Shown piece by piece: positions 8,536 to 17,314 of a stretch of 64,000 bases of DNA. The notes under the pieces were generated by a model. That model was not told the DNA's origin. It did no database searches and was given only the letters and a program-made list of their open reading frames with translations. The DNA is from UBA4923 sp964606165 (GTDB lineage Bacteria > Bacillota > Clostridia > Saccharofermentanales > DTU023). Both the position numbers and the translations under genes were made by a program. The stretch spans positions 70,463 through 134,462 of the forward strand of contig CAZSFQ010000003.1 of the NCBI GenBank assembly GCA_964606165.1, in the 5' to 3' direction. The first letter of the stretch is position 1; the number at the start of each line of letters is the position of its first letter.

Positions 8536-9732
8536 TTAACGCTTGCGGCCAGGGTATTGATCGAGCGCAATCTTCAGAATACGCATGGCATCCTCAATAT
8601 CTTCTGCTTTCAGGACGTAGGCGACGCGAACCTCATCGCGGCCCATGCCGGGCGTTTGGTAGAAATTCTCAACAGGCGCCAGCATGACAGTTTTGCCCTG
8701 GTACTCGAAGTCTGTTAAAAGCCAGATCGCGAAATCCTCCGCATTGTCAACCGGCAGTTTGGCTGTCGCGTAGAATGCGCCACCCGGTTTCTCGCAAAGG
8801 ACGCCCTCCATCTTCTGAAGCGCGTCGATCATAATATTTCTTCTTGTCTCATACTCCTGGCGAATGGGAAGAAAGTAATCAGGGTCAAGGTCGAAGAGGG
8901 CCTTGGAACCGATCATTTCCAGTGTCGGCACGCACAAACGCGCCTGGCCAAGTTTGAGCGCCGCTGTCATGACCTCTCTGTTCTTGCTGGTCAGGGAACC
9001 GATCCGCGCGCCGCAGGCCGAAAAGCGTTTGGACACACTGTCGATCAGGATAACACGGTCCAGCACATCCGTCATGGACCCGAAGCTGGTCGCTGTTTTC
9101 CCGTCATAACAAAACTCCCGGTACACTTCATCGGCAATGATGAAGAGGTTGCGGTCGCGGGCGATGTCAGCGATGCGGCGGACCTCTTCCTGACTGTAAA
9201 CAGCCCCCACCGGGTTGCCGGGGTTCGACAAGACAAAACCACGTGTTTTTTCCGTAATGAGCCCTTCGATGGTCGGACGGTCCGGCAGGGCGAAACCGTC
9301 CTGGGGATAGGTCGTAATGGGTTTCAGCTCAACAAGATAGGGCGCGGCAAATCCGCGGTAATTGGTGTAAAAAGGTTCCGGAACCAGGATTTCCTCCCCC
9401 GGGTCACAGGTAATCAGCATGGCCCACTGGAGTGCCTCACTGCCCCCGTTTGTGATAATGATATCTTCCGTTTCATAGGGCAGCCCGATTCTCTTGTAGT
9501 AGTTCGAAATACTTTCCCGAAGCGGCTCCCAGCCGTTGGAGTCCGCATAGGCGAGAACCTTGACATCCGCCTGCTTGACAGCCTCCAGGAAAACTTTCGG
9601 TGTTTCAATATCAGGTTGTCCAATGTTCAAATGGTAAACTTTCGTCCCGCGCTTCTTTGCCTCGTTCGCGTAGGGAACGAGCTTGCGAATCGGTGACGCC
9701 TGCATGGCAGCGCTGCGACTCGATATGATCAT
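8536..9732 (-). CDS. Class I/II PLP-dependent aminotransferase (aspartate/aromatic type)
   Basis: Fold-type I aminotransferase of 398 residues, close to the AspC/PatA-like group that moves amino groups between amino acids and 2-oxo acids. The PLP lysine lies in the block DSVSKRFSACGARIG. NPGNPVGAVYS (cofactor and substrate contact) and IIADEVYREF are typical. The start at 9732 is preceded by AAGGGGG; reading back to 9945 would only add residues without family character. The substrate cannot be set from sequence. A terminator follows, and the gene appears to be transcribed alone. Confidence 0.88.
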   Translation of the reverse strand: MIISSRSAAMQASPIRKLVPYANEAKKRGTKVYHLNIGQPDIETPKVFLEAVKQADVKVLAYADSNGWEPLRESISNYYKRIGLPYETEDIIITNGGSEALQWAMLITCDPGEEILVPEPFYTNYRGFAAPYLVELKPITTYPQDGFALPDRPTIEGLITEKTRGFVLSNPGNPVGAVYSQEEVRRIADIARDRNLFIIADEVYREFCYDGKTATSFGSMTDVLDRVILIDSVSKRFSACGARIGSLTSKNREVMTAALKLGQARLCVPTLEMIGSKALFDLDPDYFLPIRQEYETRRNIMIDALQKMEGVLCEKPGGAFYATAKLPVDNAEDFAIWLLTDFEYQGKTVMLAPVENFYQTPGMGRDEVRVAYVLKAEDIEDAMRILKIALDQYPGRKR

Positions 9733-9834
9733 CCTTATACCCCCTTGTGTTGATTTGATAAAATGATTTCTTCTTTCCGGTCTTTTGCCGGCCGGGCGTT
9801 TTGCATGCCCATCATAACATATCCGCCGGCAAAG

Positions 9835-9859
9835 AAAGGGCGTCTGACAGACGCCCTTT
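9835..9859 (-). terminator. Terminator after the fucose-isomerase-like gene
   Basis: Almost perfect palindrome, AAAGGGCGTCTG paired with CAGACGCCCTTT, then CTTTGC on the minus strand. It starts about 30 bp after the stop at 9887, so it is well placed to end that transcript. Confidence 0.75.
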
Positions 9860-9886
9860 CCGCTTATACAGGGGTGTGGATTCCCC

Positions 9887-11089
9887 TTATTGCCGGTAGG
9901 AGCGAAAGAACTCATCGACCAGCTCCTGATGATGGCCGAGAACAATCATGTGGTGGTTGGCGATCGGTCGTCTGGTAAAGTAATCAAGTCCCGAGGGGAC
10001 CTCAAGTTCCATCTGCGTTCGGCACAAATTGCCTTCATGCATGCTGTTCAAGAGCCGGGCATCCGCCGCGTAGTAGGTCTCAAAATCGTCCGCGCATTTG
10101 AAAACCGTGCAGGCGCCGGAATCAAAATCTGCCGCGACGGATATCCCGAGACCACTTTCAAAGTGTGTGGTCAAGCCGTATTCCCGCGGCATGTTGAGCG
10201 GCAAAATGCAGTGCGCAAATACGATTTTGTTTTCAGCCGGATAAAGGCGGGATGGGTTGGCCATGAAGACGGGCTGTTCTGTCAGCTCGCCGATGACCGC
10301 CATGGAGACGAGGGAACGGCTGTCCCCCTCACAGGCCGCCCAGATCCCCTGGGCGTTCAGGATGCCAAGCGCCAGACAGCCGGTGATGCAAAAGGGCTCC
10401 AGCAGATCGAAGCAGCGCAGGGTGAACCCGTCCAGCATGTATTTATCAACCAGACGTCTGCAGGCGCCGTAAACCTGGAGCGCTCCCTCCATCGCTTCGC
10501 TGTCGTAGCCTTTGGCCTTCAGCTCGCGCGTCCACTCATTTTCTTCATAAGTCCGTCGCTCAATCTCCTCCATGACCTCTGCCATGGGCACATGGATGAG
10601 CTCCATCCCCGCGCGTTGACGCAAAAGATCCGCGTCGGCGGGCCGGCTGATCAGCCAGTCGGACTCGCCCGTCACGCCCAGCCGCATCCCATGAAGTTTA
10701 CCGCGCGTTTCCGCTACGCGGATTAAAACACGCAGCCGGCCGGCAATTTCACCGGGACTTCCGTGAAGGATCTCTCCCCTCTTACCCTGCTCGTTCAAGT
10801 AAGAGAGGATCTCCATTGAAGCTGCCAGCGAATTGTGCGAGCGCGTCGTCAAGAGGATGTAGGGCCCCGGGACCTTCTCATAAATCGATTTGAATACCTG
10901 TTCCGATCCGCCCGAACCGATGAAGAAGAGATTGACAGGCTGGCGTGAAAACAGTTCCTGATCCTCAGTAAATGCCAGCGGCTCACCGAGCGCCGCGGAA
11001 ATCTCATCCAGAAAGGCGGCACAGGAAGCCGCCAGGTTGGGATCGCGGTTGTCATCAGGGGCTTTCACCAGCCAAACTGCTTTTGTCAT
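9887..11089 (-). CDS. L-fucose/L-arabinose isomerase-fold protein, unknown substrate
   Basis: 400 residues. The second half resembles the C-terminal domains of L-fucose/L-arabinose isomerases: ACEGDSRSLVSMAVIGELT, then ENKIVFAHCILPLNM, a glycine-rich FESGLGISVAADFD and a final ANHHMIVLGHH. These supply conserved acidic and histidine residues for a divalent metal in the family. The N-terminal half (LFFIGSGGSEQVFKS, then LLTTRSHNSLAASMEIL) looks like a substrate-binding Rossmann-like part. It could be a sugar isomerase or a diverged relative, so I would not assign a sugar. The start has AAGGAG 8 bases upstream. The acyl-CoA synthetase gene upstream ends 28 bp earlier, which suggests an operon. 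Confidence 0.6.
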   Translation of the reverse strand: MTKAVWLVKAPDDNRDPNLAASCAAFLDEISAALGEPLAFTEDQELFSRQPVNLFFIGSGGSEQVFKSIYEKVPGPYILLTTRSHNSLAASMEILSYLNEQGKRGEILHGSPGEIAGRLRVLIRVAETRGKLHGMRLGVTGESDWLISRPADADLLRQRAGMELIHVPMAEVMEEIERRTYEENEWTRELKAKGYDSEAMEGALQVYGACRRLVDKYMLDGFTLRCFDLLEPFCITGCLALGILNAQGIWAACEGDSRSLVSMAVIGELTEQPVFMANPSRLYPAENKIVFAHCILPLNMPREYGLTTHFESGLGISVAADFDSGACTVFKCADDFETYYAADARLLNSMHEGNLCRTQMELEVPSGLDYFTRRPIANHHMIVLGHHQELVDEFFRSYRQ

Positions 11090-11117
11090 CCGATTAGCTC
11101 CTTCTCATTCTTATCTG

Positions 11118-13034
11118 TTAACAGGAAAGGCTTTCCTGCTGGCCCGGGACGATGATTGAGTCGATATTCTTACCTCTCAATGACTGCCATGTTGCCTTGG
11201 TACAGGCGAAATAGTCGTTAATGGCTGCCAGCTCGACACCACGGCGGATCTTGAGGGTCGTCGTCTTGACCATGTCATGCAAACTGTAGAAGTAGGAGCG
11301 GATCTCCTTAAAGGACGGCAGGCCGCGGTTGATCTCCGCGATGATATTTGCCAGCGCCTGGGACACCTCATCCTCTGTCGGGTCACGCCGGAGCTCTTCG
11401 CGCATCTTCTCCTGGTTGACAACGACCTTGGCCGTAATGACCACATCGCCGCCCGAACTTTGATGGCCGAAGACCAGGGCGTCCCTGACCATGCCGTGGC
11501 GATAAAGGAGCGCCTCGATTTCCTCGGGGAATACCTTCTTTCCGGAGGAGAGTACGATCATGGACTTGGACCGGCCCGTGATGACGATACTCTTCTTTTT
11601 TGTGAAGCGGCCGATGTCCGCCGTATGCAGCCATCCATCCTGGTCGATGGCCTCGGCTGTCGCCTCGGGGTCGTTCAGATAGCCTTTCATGACGATATCA
11701 GACCGGACCAGGATCTCCCCCTCGCCTTTGCCGCCGTTGGCGATGGCCACCTCCACGCCGGAAAGCGGTTGGCCAACGGTCCCGAATTCATTGACGCGGG
11801 TATTGCCGCCGCTTACGACGGGCGAGGCCTCTGTCAGTCCATAGCCGGCCAGTACCTCGATGCCGATGGCCCTGAAGAACTTCAGGGTCTCAAGCTCGAC
11901 AGGCGCCGCGCCGCAGATAATATGCTGCAAGCGTCCGCCCAATTTTTCCAGGACCTCTTTCATCAGCTTGCGGCGGACATCGATTCCCAGCTTATAAAGG
12001 GCTGTGGCGATTTTCATTCCCAGCTTGAGTTTCCTGTCCTGGCCCGCTTTAGCCGCTTCGTTCATCACCCGGCGGTATACCGCGTCGAGGATGGCGGGAA
12101 CAGCGACGATCAGGTGTACCTTGAATTCTTCCAGGTTCTTACCGATGTAGCGCAAACCGTCAAAGACGTGGATGGTCCCGCCGAAGGTCAAGATGGTCAG
12201 AAAACCGCAGGTGTTCTCAAAGGCGTGGTGCAGCGGAAGGATGGACAGGGAATAGAGCGGGTCCGGGAAAGATACCGAGCCCCGCAAGGCCCGTATATCG
12301 GCCACGATCGACTTGTCTGTCAGGATGGCCGCTTTCGATGTCGCGCTGGTACCGGAGGTAAAAAGGATGGCCGCGTCATCGGTCACGTCAGCTGGAGTGA
12401 TGAGTTCCGGTTCCCCCGCGGGATCCGGCATTTGGCTCAAGAGATCATCGAGGACAAAAAGCCTGGAATCCGCAGACTGGTCCATCTCGATGGTTTCCCG
12501 GACTTCTTCGGACATGACACCGCGATCCATGATGACGCGGTGGGTAAGATAAGGGAGGTTGTCACAGACTGCGCTGACGTAGTGGTGCCAGGAGGCGTCA
12601 TAAACAAACATAACCGACTCACTGCGTCCGAGAATTGGTTCAACCTCGTCCGCTTTCAGCAGCCGGTCAATGGGGACAATGACACCGAAACCCGATGCCA
12701 CAGCCAGCCAGGTGACCATCCACAGATAGCTGTTTTCGCCGATCAGGGCGATCCTGCTCCCGCGCGGCAGCTGCGTCCCGAGCCACTTTTGCATTTTTGA
12801 CACATCCCGGGCCAGATCGCCGTAAGTTCTGGAGACAATCTCCGCGTCCCGCGGCTTGACGCGCCAGCGTACTACCTCGCGGTCCTGGTACAGGTTATAT
12901 CCTCGCAAAACGACATCGCGCAACATATAGATGGGCGGTACATCATACCAGGTCTTACCCTTTACAATCTGAAATCCCCCTTCCGGATTAATTTGATTCG
13001 CGCGGGACTTTGGGGGCTTTTCGGCTTTTTTCAT
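11118..13034 (-). CDS. Long-chain-fatty-acid--CoA ligase-like AMP-binding enzyme
   Basis: 638-residue ANL-superfamily enzyme that activates a carboxylic acid to acyl-AMP and then acyl-CoA. Visible in order: the P-loop FTSGTSATSKAAILT near residue 225, the A5 motif GYGLTEASPVVSGG near 395, the A7/A8 region GWLHTADIGRF and TGRSKSMIVLSSGKKVFP, and a C-terminal domain that may carry the catalytic lysine in the LKIRRG block. The length fits the long-chain FadD group, but chain length cannot be deduced. It starts at an ATG with GGAGTGACAAGTT before it. It is followed by the isomerase-fold gene. Confidence 0.85.
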   Translation of the reverse strand: MKKAEKPPKSRANQINPEGGFQIVKGKTWYDVPPIYMLRDVVLRGYNLYQDREVVRWRVKPRDAEIVSRTYGDLARDVSKMQKWLGTQLPRGSRIALIGENSYLWMVTWLAVASGFGVIVPIDRLLKADEVEPILGRSESVMFVYDASWHHYVSAVCDNLPYLTHRVIMDRGVMSEEVRETIEMDQSADSRLFVLDDLLSQMPDPAGEPELITPADVTDDAAILFTSGTSATSKAAILTDKSIVADIRALRGSVSFPDPLYSLSILPLHHAFENTCGFLTILTFGGTIHVFDGLRYIGKNLEEFKVHLIVAVPAILDAVYRRVMNEAAKAGQDRKLKLGMKIATALYKLGIDVRRKLMKEVLEKLGGRLQHIICGAAPVELETLKFFRAIGIEVLAGYGLTEASPVVSGGNTRVNEFGTVGQPLSGVEVAIANGGKGEGEILVRSDIVMKGYLNDPEATAEAIDQDGWLHTADIGRFTKKKSIVITGRSKSMIVLSSGKKVFPEEIEALLYRHGMVRDALVFGHQSSGGDVVITAKVVVNQEKMREELRRDPTEDEVSQALANIIAEINRGLPSFKEIRSYFYSLHDMVKTTTLKIRRGVELAAINDYFACTKATWQSLRGKNIDSIIVPGQQESLSC

Positions 13035-13052
13035 AACTTGTCACTCCTGTGA

Positions 13053-13565
13053 TTAGTTGGGATAGATCATGCCGTACAGCATAACATGCGACGCTGTCAC
13101 GGCGGCGATCAGGATGATGGCGACCAGGGCGATCAAAACCCCTGACACGCCAAGGGACGCCCCGTCCCTTTGGTGCCGCCTGGAAATGTGGATGCCGACC
13201 GGGGTCAGAACCAGGCCCAAAAGGGCAAAGAGGGCACTGCTGCCTCCCAGGGCTATGGTGGCGTAATAATAATAGTGAAGAAAAAACTCTTTGCCGCCAT
13301 CGTAGGTCAGATAGTTGGTGAATGCCTCCTTATAAAAAGGAAGCAGGAACAAACTGAGCATGCTCAAGGTGAATCCAAAGCCGGTAATGCCCGGCACCCC
13401 GATGCGGACTTTTTTTTGTTTTGTCTGGACGGCCGGCGCCTGGGCCGGAACTGGCGGAACATACTGAACAGGCGGCTGTTCAGCGGGCTGAACCGGAGGG
13501 GGAGCAGCTGCCGCGGGCGGATCCGGCAGCTGGCCCTGGTCAGGCATATAGGTCTGTTCTGTCAT
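13053..13565 (-). CDS. Proline-rich small membrane protein (DUF4190-like)
   Basis: 170 residues: a Pro/Ala/Gln-rich cytoplasmic N-terminus of about 55 residues with PVQPAEQPPVQYVPPVPAQAP-like repeats, then three membrane segments. Similar in plan to the proteins at 2420-3220 and 56532-56888, but without a zinc ribbon. It is 18 bp upstream of the acyl-CoA synthetase on the same strand, so the two are probably co-transcribed. Function unknown. Confidence 0.65.
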   Translation of the reverse strand: MTEQTYMPDQGQLPDPPAAAAPPPVQPAEQPPVQYVPPVPAQAPAVQTKQKKVRIGVPGITGFGFTLSMLSLFLLPFYKEAFTNYLTYDGGKEFFLHYYYYATIALGGSSALFALLGLVLTPVGIHISRRHQRDGASLGVSGVLIALVAIILIAAVTASHVMLYGMIYPN

Positions 13566-13698
13566 GGTACATTCCTTTCAACAGGCTTGACGCTGGCTTA
13601 TGCACGCGGGCATTATCTCACACAAATATGGCGCAGGCTTGAATTTGTAACGGCAGTCTCAAAATTGCCGAATCCGTTGATTAACACTATGAGTAACC

Positions 13699-14703
13699 CT
13701 ATTCCTCTTTTGGAGGGAAATCCCGGAAAATCTGATCGAAAAGCAGGTTGACACTTCTCTGTGTCTCGGAGCTCAGCTGCTCAAAGCGATTGAGCAGTTC
13801 ACGACCTGTCACGGTCAGCTTGCTGCTTCCCCCCTCCTGGCCGCCTGGTTGCCGGTCGGCTACCGCCGCGCCCAGTTCCTCTTCCAGGATGTTGAGTATC
13901 TGCCAACCCTTGCTGTAGGAAAGTTTCATGCGGATACAGGCGGTCCGGACCGAGCCCGTCTCATCGATCAAACGCAGCAGGGTCGCGGGGCCGGGGCCGA
14001 AAAATACCGAATCACGGGCAAGACTCAGCTTGAGGCGGGCACGCATTGGCAAAGGATCCTCTTCGATCCATCCAGGCTTCCGGCCCGGGGAATCGACCAG
14101 CCTGTCCAAGCCGCTGAGAATTCCCGGGTCGCTGACGGCAATCCTTTCAACCGGACCCGGTGACAGGGAAACCAGATCAGCCGGGGTCTTCCCGGCTGAT
14201 CGCCGGGGGATTTTCGCGATTACCCCCCGGTGAAAAGCAAGGGGCAGCCCCTCCTCGCCTTCAAAAACGGGAACAGCGACCGGCTCCCCCGACGCCAATA
14301 AGGTCATCAGCGTTTCCTTGCTGACCGAAGGAATCAGGGGTGTGGCCAGCAGTACTTTTTCGCAGGCCGGACAGGTCCTTTCCGCGTAGTCCAGACCCAT
14401 CATGGCGTCGTCAAAAAAGGTGGACTCCTTCCAGTCTGGATTGTTGAGACACACGACGCTCATCCTGGCCAGATGGCGCTCCAGCAGCTCATTCTCAAAT
14501 CCTGTAATCACGATAACCGGGGCTGTTCCGACGAGTTGGAAGCGGATGATCACCCGCTCTATCAAGGTCACCTGGCCCAGGCGGATCATGGCCGGGGGCA
14601 GGTCACGCTCATCGCCGGCGAATCCGGCCGCCGCAAGGGCTGGATCAGGTGGCTTGGAGGCGACGATGACCGCCGCCCCGCGTGCGGCTTGAACCAGGTT
14701 CAT
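13699..14703 (-). CDS. NTP-transferase-like protein with C-terminal ModE-type winged helix
   Basis: 334 residues in two parts. Residues 1-190 follow the nucleotidyltransferase fold seen in MocA and MobA, but the usual LAAGxSxRMG nucleotide signature is replaced (VIVASKPPD), so catalysis is doubtful. Residues about 232-334 are a winged helix of the ModE/LysR type (GPGPATLLRLIDETGSVRTACIRMKLSYSKGW, then GGQEGGSSKLTVTGRELL), the molybdate-responsive DNA-binding N-domain of ModE. The start codon overlaps the xanthine dehydrogenase stop by 4 bp (ATGA), so it is translationally coupled. I infer a cofactor-linked regulator or a degenerate cofactor-handling enzyme for the hydroxylase. Confidence 0.65.
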   Translation of the reverse strand: MNLVQAARGAAVIVASKPPDPALAAAGFAGDERDLPPAMIRLGQVTLIERVIIRFQLVGTAPVIVITGFENELLERHLARMSVVCLNNPDWKESTFFDDAMMGLDYAERTCPACEKVLLATPLIPSVSKETLMTLLASGEPVAVPVFEGEEGLPLAFHRGVIAKIPRRSAGKTPADLVSLSPGPVERIAVSDPGILSGLDRLVDSPGRKPGWIEEDPLPMRARLKLSLARDSVFFGPGPATLLRLIDETGSVRTACIRMKLSYSKGWQILNILEEELGAAVADRQPGGQEGGSSKLTVTGRELLNRFEQLSSETQRSVNLLFDQIFRDFPPKEE

Positions 14704-17270
14704 GCCTTCTTCTTCCGGTAGAAGGTATCATCCATGGGAAGGCTGGTCCGCATCCTGCCATCCAGCCGGAAGTAGGCGTGGGCGACAGAGGGCGCGATGG
14801 GAATACAGGCAAGCTCGCCGATTCCGCGGGCGCCGTAGGCGACGTCTACGTAGCCTGGTCCCTTGACGATATGGGTTTCGATTTCCGGGATGCGATTGGC
14901 CCGGAAAAGACCGTAAGTACCCAGTTTGAACTTGGGGATGCCGCCGGGGTTGACAAACTCTTCCGTCAAGGCATAGCCAAGGCCCATGACACAGCCGCCT
15001 TCAATTTGTCCTTCCACCGCGGTGACATTGACCGGCGTCCCGACATCGTAGGCACCCACCATCCTTTGAATCTCCCCTTTTTCGTCAGGGATGGCCACCT
15101 CGCAGCCGTAGCTGTAGCCGATGTGGCTTACCGGATGCTCCTTGGGCGATCCGAGCGGATCCGTGGGCGGACCGAATTCACCGAAGAACTCCATGCCCTC
15201 CATCCTGGAAAGGTCTCCGCCCACAGCGCCCAGGGCTGCTTTTAAGTCCTGAGCCGCCTGCCGTGCGGCCTCCCCGGTAAAGAGAGTCTGGCGCGAAGCC
15301 GTGCTGGTGCCGGCATCCGGCGTGCGGTCCGTATTGGGCAATTCAAAGACTGTATCGGTTACTTCACAGTCCAGGGTTTGACAAACAATCGAAGTCACCA
15401 CCTGAGCGACACCCTGTCCTGAGCAGGCGGCAGACGTGCGGATGTGGATTTTCCCTTTCTCAACCGACAGGGTGCAGCGCCCGAAATCCGGAACACCGAC
15501 GCCCAGGCCGCTGTTTTTGAAACTGCAGGCGATCCCCGCGTAAGGGCTGGATTCATAGGCTTCCCTGACCGCCTCAAGGCACTCGGCAAGGCCGCAGCTG
15601 GGATCGACAATCTGGCCGTTGGGGAGCACATCGCCCGGTCTGACTGCATTGAGATAGCGGAATTCCCAGGGGTCCATGCCGCACTTATCCGCCAGGAGGT
15701 TCAGGTTGCATTCCATGGCGTAGCAGCTTTGGGTGACTCCGAAACCCCGGAAGGCGCCCGAGACAACATTGTTGGTGTAAACGGCCTTGCCCGAGATGTC
15801 AATATTCTGAAAATTGTAGGGCCCCGCCGCGTGGGTACAGGCCCGCTGGGTGACGGGTCCGCCAAGCGAGGCGTAGGCGCCTGTATCGGCGATGATCTCC
15901 GCGACGAGGGCCGTCACGCGGCCGTCCGCGTCACAGGATGTTGTCATTTTCATGGTCATGGGATGCCGTTTGGTATGGACAATGGTGCTTTCATAGCGGG
16001 ACAGCCTGACATTGACCCGGCGCCCCGTTTTCCAGGCCAGCAGGGCCGCGTGATGCTGGACACTCATGTCCTCACGGCCCCCGAAAGCGCCGCCGACCAG
16101 GGCTGACTGGACATGCACCCGCTCCGGCTCGATCTTCAGCATCTCGGACACTTCCCGCTGCTCATCGTAAATGGACTGGGAGGCTGTAATCAGGTGGACA
16201 CCGCCATCTTCGGAAGGCCAGCCGATGGCGCACTCCGGCTCCAGAAAGGCATGTTCCTGCCATGAGACCTGGTAGGTTTCCGTCACCACATGCGCCGCCT
16301 CGGCGACAGCCTTGCGCGCGTCACCCCGGATCAGCCGTTCGCTTGACAGGATATTGCCCTTTTCATGGATCTTGGGGGCGCCTTCCTTCATGGCCTCAAA
16401 GGGATCAAGAAGAGGCTCAAGTTCCGTGTAGTCGACCTCAATCAGATCAAGCACTTCCTGGAGGCTCTCCCGCTTGCCTGTCGCCACCAGGGCGACCGAA
16501 TCACCGATGTAGCGTGTAATCTCCCCCTCGGCTATCATGACATCCCAGTCCCGCACAATGTGGCCGATTGTGTTGTTGGGCACATCAGCCGCGGTCAGAA
16601 CCGCGACACAGTCTGGATGCTGGAGAGCCTTTGACACATCGATCCTGTTGACGCGGGCGCGCGGATAAGGGGTTCGCAGAGCCCGGCCGTAGATCATGTC
16701 GTCGAAGCTGTAGTCATCCGGGAATTTGCCGGTACCCAGCACCTTTTCCATGACGTCGATGCGCTGGGACCGGTCCCCGACGCGGATCTCCTTATCTGCT
16801 TCGGGGATACTTTTATCCTCCCGAAAGAACCTGGCAGCCAACTCGATGGCGTCGATTATTTTTTTATAGCCGGTACAGCGGCAGAGATTGCCTGTGATGG
16901 CCTTTTTGATTTCCTGGCGGGTCGGATCCGGATTTTGATCGAGAAGGACCTTGGCGGCCATGACCATTCCCGGTGTGCAAAAACCGCACTGAACCGCGCC
17001 GCACTCGGCAAATGTATGGACATAAACTTCCTTCTCACGCGGGGTCAGACCCTCGACGGTCATGATACTGGATCCGTCAAACCTCGATACATTCATGATG
17101 CATGATTTGACAAGTTTGCCGTCCGCGATGACTGAGCAGGTGCCGCAGGTACCTTCACTGCAGCCATCCTTGACCGAGGTCAGGCCGAGATCGTCACGCA
17201 GAAAATCGATCAGCCGCTTATCCTCCGGAACACGATAAATCTGCCGGTTGACTGTTAGAGCCCAGGCCAT
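14700..17270 (-). CDS. xdh: Selenium-dependent-type xanthine dehydrogenase (2Fe-2S plus molybdopterin domains)
   Basis: 856-residue molybdenum hydroxylase. Residues 1-160 hold two 2Fe-2S domains: a plant-type cluster DGCSEGTCGTCS (about 41-52) and a four-helix cluster CGFCTPGM with GNLCRCTGY. The molybdopterin-binding part follows, with EHAFLEPE, GGAFGGREDMSVQHHAALLAW, GAFRGFGV and a final GARGIGELACIPIAPS, whose Glu is the proton-abstracting residue in the family. No FAD subunit follows, as expected for the selenium-dependent XDH family. It hydroxylates purines such as hypoxanthine or xanthine. The start at 17270 has AAGGAGG 8 bases upstream. It lies between the hydantoinase gene and the ModE-like gene. 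Confidence 0.87.
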   Translation of the reverse strand: MAWALTVNRQIYRVPEDKRLIDFLRDDLGLTSVKDGCSEGTCGTCSVIADGKLVKSCIMNVSRFDGSSIMTVEGLTPREKEVYVHTFAECGAVQCGFCTPGMVMAAKVLLDQNPDPTRQEIKKAITGNLCRCTGYKKIIDAIELAARFFREDKSIPEADKEIRVGDRSQRIDVMEKVLGTGKFPDDYSFDDMIYGRALRTPYPRARVNRIDVSKALQHPDCVAVLTAADVPNNTIGHIVRDWDVMIAEGEITRYIGDSVALVATGKRESLQEVLDLIEVDYTELEPLLDPFEAMKEGAPKIHEKGNILSSERLIRGDARKAVAEAAHVVTETYQVSWQEHAFLEPECAIGWPSEDGGVHLITASQSIYDEQREVSEMLKIEPERVHVQSALVGGAFGGREDMSVQHHAALLAWKTGRRVNVRLSRYESTIVHTKRHPMTMKMTTSCDADGRVTALVAEIIADTGAYASLGGPVTQRACTHAAGPYNFQNIDISGKAVYTNNVVSGAFRGFGVTQSCYAMECNLNLLADKCGMDPWEFRYLNAVRPGDVLPNGQIVDPSCGLAECLEAVREAYESSPYAGIACSFKNSGLGVGVPDFGRCTLSVEKGKIHIRTSAACSGQGVAQVVTSIVCQTLDCEVTDTVFELPNTDRTPDAGTSTASRQTLFTGEAARQAAQDLKAALGAVGGDLSRMEGMEFFGEFGPPTDPLGSPKEHPVSHIGYSYGCEVAIPDEKGEIQRMVGAYDVGTPVNVTAVEGQIEGGCVMGLGYALTEEFVNPGGIPKFKLGTYGLFRANRIPEIETHIVKGPGYVDVAYGARGIGELACIPIAPSVAHAYFRLDGRMRTSLPMDDTFYRKKKA

Positions 17271-17314
17271 GATTGCTTCCTCCTTAATTGATCTTGCTTC
17301 CACTCACCCTTGAA

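Noticed and set aside
11277..12800. A 507-codon plus-strand frame opposite the acyl-CoA synthetase
   Set aside because: Shadow of the minus-strand gene, without recognised domains or a ribosome site.
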